DNA of 64,000 bases from Mesodorylaimus sp. YZB2_4 (lineage: Eukaryota > Nematoda > Enoplea > Dorylaimida > Dorylaimidae), in assembly GCA_030248295.1 (NCBI GenBank), contig JASANH010000449.1, positions 310,001-374,000 on the forward strand. Reading direction: 5' to 3'. The notes under the pieces are model-generated. The model saw only the letters and a list, made by a program, of their open reading frames with translations. It searched no databases and was not told the DNA's origin. The translations under genes and the position numbers were made by a program. Positions 60,401-64,000 of the stretch are shown piece after piece; the stretch's first letter is position 1, and the number at the start of each line of letters is the position of its first letter.

Positions 60401-61914
60401 TTCCCTGATTCGTGTGATTTCGTGTGTTTTGTTTCCATTTTAGGCCAGAAGGAATCGAAAAGCAGTATCGGAAGAAATGCAAACGGTGCGGGCTTCTTCT
60501 TTACTATCAGCATTCGGGCAATATGAATGTCACTTTTATCGTCAATGGGGCCTTGGTAACTGCGAAACAACTGGGCGCCACGAATTTCGGTTCGGGACAA
60601 ACCTCATCGGAGACAACTAAGCCCGAAGAAGCTCCTAAAAAGGTAAGGAGGAGTAGAATTTTGGAAGGAGTGCATGGTCTGAGCGCACTTTTGCAGGTCA
60701 TCGTAACGAAGCATATTCGGAATTCGGGAAAATTCGGATCAGTTACAGTGTCGACTGTGGATGAAGAGGAAGAGGAGTTGGAACAGGTATGGCGCGTATG
60801 ATCAGGAGTCCCCGTGAAGTCGCGCCAAGGGGGTCGATTTTCTACCCTGTTCCCGCAGGCTAGTGGACCATCGTCTTGGTCCCGTCCAGGATTCATGCTG
60901 GGCAAGAGCGCATCTTAGTTTCGAGAGCCTCCCGCCCCATAAGGCCTCTCATTGTTTGTCGACCCCAGGCGAAGACCCCCTTTATAATTTTTAAAAAATT
61001 TCGTAAAGGGGGACCCTTCTCATTCTTTAGACCCTGTGTCCCGCGCGGCAAGGGTGTGCAGGTACCTTTACTGTTTTTACCCCCCTCCCCCCTACTAGTT
61101 TTGGCAGAAGAAAATTTTTTTACATGGCGAAGACCCTCCTGTCCCGCCCTGCGAGGCTGTGCAGGTACCTTTGCTATTTTTGATCCCCCCCACCCCCAAA
61201 AGAACATTTTCATTTTTTATAGTAAAAAAGACCCAATGTTTTGCCTTGCAAGGCCCAAACTAACTTTAAATTTCCGCGGGAAAATTTAAATTTAAAAAAT
61301 TCAATTTTTACAAGCAACCCAAATGGGCCGCCATGTCGCCGACCCCCGACCCCCGACCTCCCCCCTCCCCGCAGACGAAGTCAGCGATGTTGCCCAGAGG
61401 GATGAAGGGTGAGTTGCCCATCGCCAGGCGCGCAAGATATACAGTAGGAGCTTCACGTTGGATTCACCTCCAGCCGACCAGTTTCCAGGTTTGCCGCGCA
61501 AACTGTGACACACACTTTTGACTGCTGTTATTCGCCGAGGCGGCGCGAGTTGCAGCTTTAAATTGACAAAATGCGTCGCAACTGGGCCAGCCTTTTGGTC
61601 ATTGTCGTGTCCAGTTTGATTCCTAGGTCATTTTTCATCCGATGATGATGTAGTTTCTTGGAGGGAGATACATTAATTTGACGGGGTGAGGCCTTATATC
61701 CACAAAAGGCATTTTGGGGATAACGGATTCATTGCCTGGATGTATTTCATTTCAGCGCGAAATCGCTGAATCATTTACGAATAATGCTCGTGTGGTTGAG
61801 AAACAGATGGCTCGCAAGGGCATGTTGAAACGAAGATGGATGGAACAGTTAGAAGAGGCGGAGAAACGTCGAAAGGAACAAGTCCGTGGTACATTGTTGG
61901 ATGACAAGTTTTAG
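57498..61914 (+). CDS. STEEP1: STEEP1 (STING1 ER exit protein; CXorf56 family)
   Basis: Five exons: 57498-57615, 60261-60375, 60444-60642, 60697-60786, 61756-61914. They sum to 681 bases, 226 residues (human 222). Exon 1 ends in [15 protein letters not shown], the family's YYCLCGQ motif. Exon 2 has [20 protein letters not shown]. Exon 3 begins [20 protein letters not shown], supplying the second Cys pair, so CxC plus CxxC are both present and could bind a metal. Exon 4 has [17 protein letters not shown]. The last exon is a basic helical tail ending GTLLDDKF. In vertebrates STEEP1 promotes STING exit from the ER. The family is older than STING signalling, so an ancestral role, possibly splicing-linked, is possible. 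Intron 1 (2.6 kb) carries nested foldback elements; intron 4 a tandem repeat. Intron 3 (54 bases) is open in frame. Confidence 0.95.
57773..59424. mobile_element. TA-flanked foldback element in STEEP1 intron 1
   Basis: Left end GGGATAGGTCGGAATCCCGA (57773 on) and right end, minus strand, GGGATAGGTCGGGATCCCGA (59424 down), each flanked by TA (57771-57772, 59425-59426). The arms match for several hundred bases with gaps: both contain GACATTGAGGCA, GAGGCGACAGCAACATCAGC, TTAAACCTAGGCT and GTGCTTTAG. GACATTGAGGCA and GATCCCGA motifs repeat near the ends. About 1.65 kb including a 0.62-kb insertion; no transposase frame, so non-autonomous, Tc1/mariner-like by TA target. Confidence 0.85.
58246..58868. 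mobile_element. Inner TA-flanked terminal-inverted-repeat element
   Basis: Ends GCGTTCGTTCGGGATC (58246 on) and its exact reverse complement ending at 58868, flanked by TA on both sides (58244-58245, 58869-58870). GATCCCGATCCCGA-type subrepeats lie inside both ends. 623 bases, no coding frame. Inserted in the outer foldback element at 57773-59424. Confidence 0.88.
61026..61210 (+). repeat. Two-copy tandem repeat in STEEP1 intron 4
   Basis: Unit of about 105 bases: AGACCCTGTGTCCCGCGCGG...TGTGCAGGTACCTTTACTG...TTTTTACCCCCC, repeated from about 61130 as AGACCCTCCTGTCCCGCCCT...TGTGCAGGTACCTTTGCTA...TTTTTGATCCCC. Each copy ends in a C run. A third half-match AAGACCC follows near 61230. Confidence 0.7.
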
Positions 61915-62658
61915 GCTAGGTTTGGTCTTGGAAGTGTGTGTGTATTTGATTGTACTGCCTGCATGACTACCCTTTGTACATTCTGCCATAACAGTGGTGT
62001 GAAACACTCGGCCATGCTTTTGTAGGCTCGTCTTAAATCAACTTGACCAAACGCACAGCTTTGAAAAATTGGTGGCTGCCCTAGGATTTCGGAGTACCAT
62101 TGCCCGCTGCGAGGCCAGGAAAACTGGCATGGTTCAGTACCATTCGATTGTGCTAATCTCAGGACCAAGAGGAAAACTTTGTTTTTCCAAAACTGTTAAT
62201 GCCTATCTAAAATGGAAGAAGAAGTTTTTGAGAAATTTCGTTAAGCACTTTGTCACATTTCCTTGCCTCAGGCGTAATAAGTATCATCTCAAATACTACC
62301 TAAGTGCAATGCATGTCTTAATTTATTTTTCGAAAACATCTCTTTTCCACAGGCTCGAATCAAATGACAGCTCTCTTGCATACACCGTAATATACTGCAG
62401 GAAATGCTCCTGCAGCACGTTGCACGGTGCTACTGCACGTTGGACATGTCTAATCGCATACAGTAAAACATTCGCCTGGTGTCAAGCATCTGAGCAGACA
62501 CAGGACGTCTTCGTACGCGACCCCCTCGACAGGGATGTGGTCGATGGGGGATGGCGACGCTGACGACTTGGATCTGGACTAAGAAATAAATAAAATAGCA
62601 TTGAAATTAATAATTTAGCATAAAAACCTGTAAACTAAAATAGACTAGACCAGGAATA
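61915..62658. other. Gap between convergent STEEP1 and BTB gene
   Basis: Holds the 3' untranslated ends of both genes and a 145-base partial duplicate of the BTB exon (62435-62579). A pair of overlapping plus-strand AATAAA signals at 62583-62591 could end STEEP1 transcripts, which would then cross the duplicate. Confidence 0.55.
62435..62579 (-). pseudogene. Recent partial duplicate of the BTB gene exon 2
   Basis: Matches 63375-63514 in the same orientation with about three substitutions and one 5-base insertion (ACAGT-like, after CGCAT), so roughly 97 percent identical. The insertion breaks the coding frame on the minus strand. It lies about 0.9 kb away, beyond the BTB stop codon. A truncated, non-coding exon copy. 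Confidence 0.85.
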
Positions 62659-63947
62659 CTAATTGAGCAGAGCAGGGGAAATCTTAGGTGAGCACATGCA
62701 TAACTTATCCAAATCGGATGAATATTCTTCCTTCTCATAATCATAGCTACGTGAAAAATCGATTCGTCCATTGCATTCGCTGCAAACTGTGCATTTGCCT
62801 CGAGCACCGATTCCATCGTTTTTGTAGCAGGTATTGCAACAAACTCTTTTGCATTTTTGACATCGACGACCCGCATCGAACGTATCTTCGCCACAGTCGC
62901 AGTATTCATCCGGTTTGATGCGCGAATGTGCCCACTCGTGCGACTGACGGGTTTGAGCGCTGAAAAAGGTAAATCCGCCTGATAAGAGCAACCACGTTCG
63001 AGTCCTGGTCGCGGTAATACTTTTAGTTTCTGCTTTTTATGAAATTGCAAATCGATTTCGTTGCAGTCACAACTGACATGAACATAAAACCCCGCCTCAC
63101 CTTAATTTTAGGTCATAAAGCGCCACGACAACTTTTGGGGGCAAATCAGCGTAATGCATCCGAATATCGTCGAAAGACATTGTATCTGCCGCCCTGACCA
63201 CCAGGTAGTCCAAGAGTGGTCTGTAACCCAACTGGCCAACAATGATCAACAATTCGATAAACCTCGGATCATCTCCATTTTGACTCAGGCCCGAACTCTG
63301 CTCAACCAAGAACCGCTTGCATCGTTTCGTCACTTCAACAATCTCCAACTTATTCGAGGCACGACCCAAGGCCAGCACGTTGGACATGTCGAATCGCATA
63401 AAACATTCGCCTGGTGTCAAGCATCTGAGCAGACACAGGACGTCTTCGTAAGCGACCCCCTCGGCAGGGATGTGGTCGATGGGGGATGGCGACGCTGACG
63501 ACTTGGATCTGGACCTGGATTTAGGGACGGGTGGATTCAGACGTGCATTCAGGTACGGGCTGTGGATCGAGAGCACTTGACGCGAATACCACAGTTCGCC
63601 CTCCTCGCATACCAAGGCCACGTCGTAAAGCGGGGTGCGCTTGTCGAACAGAGGAAGACACGTGCCTTCGAAACCTAAAGCCAAATAAGGATTTTTACGA
63701 TGGCCGGGGGCTTTAATAAAAATACACATTAGCTGATCAAACTAATCGATTATGGCAAATCGATTGAGACGAAAAAATAATAGGATAATATTGCGAGTGA
63801 CTTACGAGCTTTTCCACGTCCACTTGCCAAATATTCGTAAGTCCACAAGGCATTTTTCCACATTTCTAATCCCATTTGCTGGGCCAATTTGATCGAATTC
63901 CAAATAATCGATGAAATAAGGATCGATAATTGCATGAAAGTCTTCAT
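62659..63947 (-). CDS. BTB/POZ domain protein with C-terminal cysteine cluster
   Basis: Three exons on the minus strand: 63947-63806, 63710-63101, 62959-62659, 1053 bases, 350 residues. Starts at ATG 63947; a second ATG lies four codons on. Exon 1 encodes a 47-residue leader. Exon 2 encodes the BTB fold: LYDVALVCEEGELWYSRQVL then SPYLNARL, an Arg/Ser-rich insert (SRSRSKSSASPSP), then a BACK-like tail (KRCKRFLVEQ, GYRPLLDYLVVRAADTM, YDLKLR). Exon 3 (about residues 271-316) is a dense Cys cluster: CDCG, RRCQKCKRVCCNTCYKN, GKCTVCSECNG, eleven Cys in about 45 residues, probably zinc-binding. BTB proteins dimerise and often serve as CUL3 adaptors. This pairing is not one I recognise. The gene converges on STEEP1. 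Confidence 0.82.
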
Positions 63948-64000
63948 AACTCTGCTAAAAGAGCACGCACTCTTCGCACCCGCCCAATCCCCGTCTCTTG

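Overview
The window is nuclear DNA of an invertebrate metazoan. The genes have many short introns with GT...TTTCAG/TTTTAG splice sites and animal-specific families (insulin receptor substrate, SLC27 fatty acid transporter, SH3BP5, WDR46, STEEP1). I cannot place the phylum from sequence alone. No viral, phage, bacterial or CRISPR sequence was seen. Exon limits below come from reading splice sites by eye and checking that phases join into one open frame; for the main genes they close exactly.

Layout. Positions 256-7380 (minus) hold two tandem SLC27/FATP acyl-CoA synthetase genes; the first loses its last exon at the window edge. 7.4-16 kb is mostly non-coding, with scattered repeats and a speculative secreted, cysteine-rich, perhaps sema-like gene (15767 downwards, minus). 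16741-18879 (minus) is an intronless GPI mannosyltransferase 4 (PIG-Z/SMP3-like). 20509-30968 (plus) is a complete 17-exon insulin receptor substrate with PH and PTB domains and nine YxxM PI3-kinase motifs. 31-35.4 kb is repeat-rich. 35410-38620 (minus) is a four-exon short-chain dehydrogenase of the sniffer/C-factor type. 42625-44579 (minus) is SH3BP5 (a RAB11 exchange factor family). 48236-48709 (minus) is a small TATA-driven gene of unknown function. 54500-57356 (plus) is WDR46/UTP7 (11 exons), followed 142 bases later by STEEP1 (57498-61914, plus, 5 exons). 62659-63947 (minus) is a BTB protein with an unusual C-terminal Cys cluster.

Mobile and repeated DNA fills much of the gaps: TA-flanked foldback elements nested in STEEP1 intron 1, a pogo-like terminal repeat pair with another element inside it, a GATCA-rich dispersed repeat in two inverted copies 12 kb apart (one with an expanded 19-bp array), a GGGTTGGG-bounded repeat, tRNA-derived SINE-like units, and several perfect hairpins.

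Functional links: the clearest are the tandem fatty acid transporter pair and the WDR46-STEEP1 pair. The latter's spacing (AATAAA, then about 107 bases to a 3' splice site just before the next ATG) resembles a trans-spliced operon. The most useful leads are that putative operon, the BTB plus Cys-cluster architecture with a recent 145-bp partial duplication beside it, the divergent PIG-Z (lost HxExRF-like motif, His-rich insert), the insulin receptor substrate whose GRB2-type site has lost its tyrosine, and the nested foldback elements.
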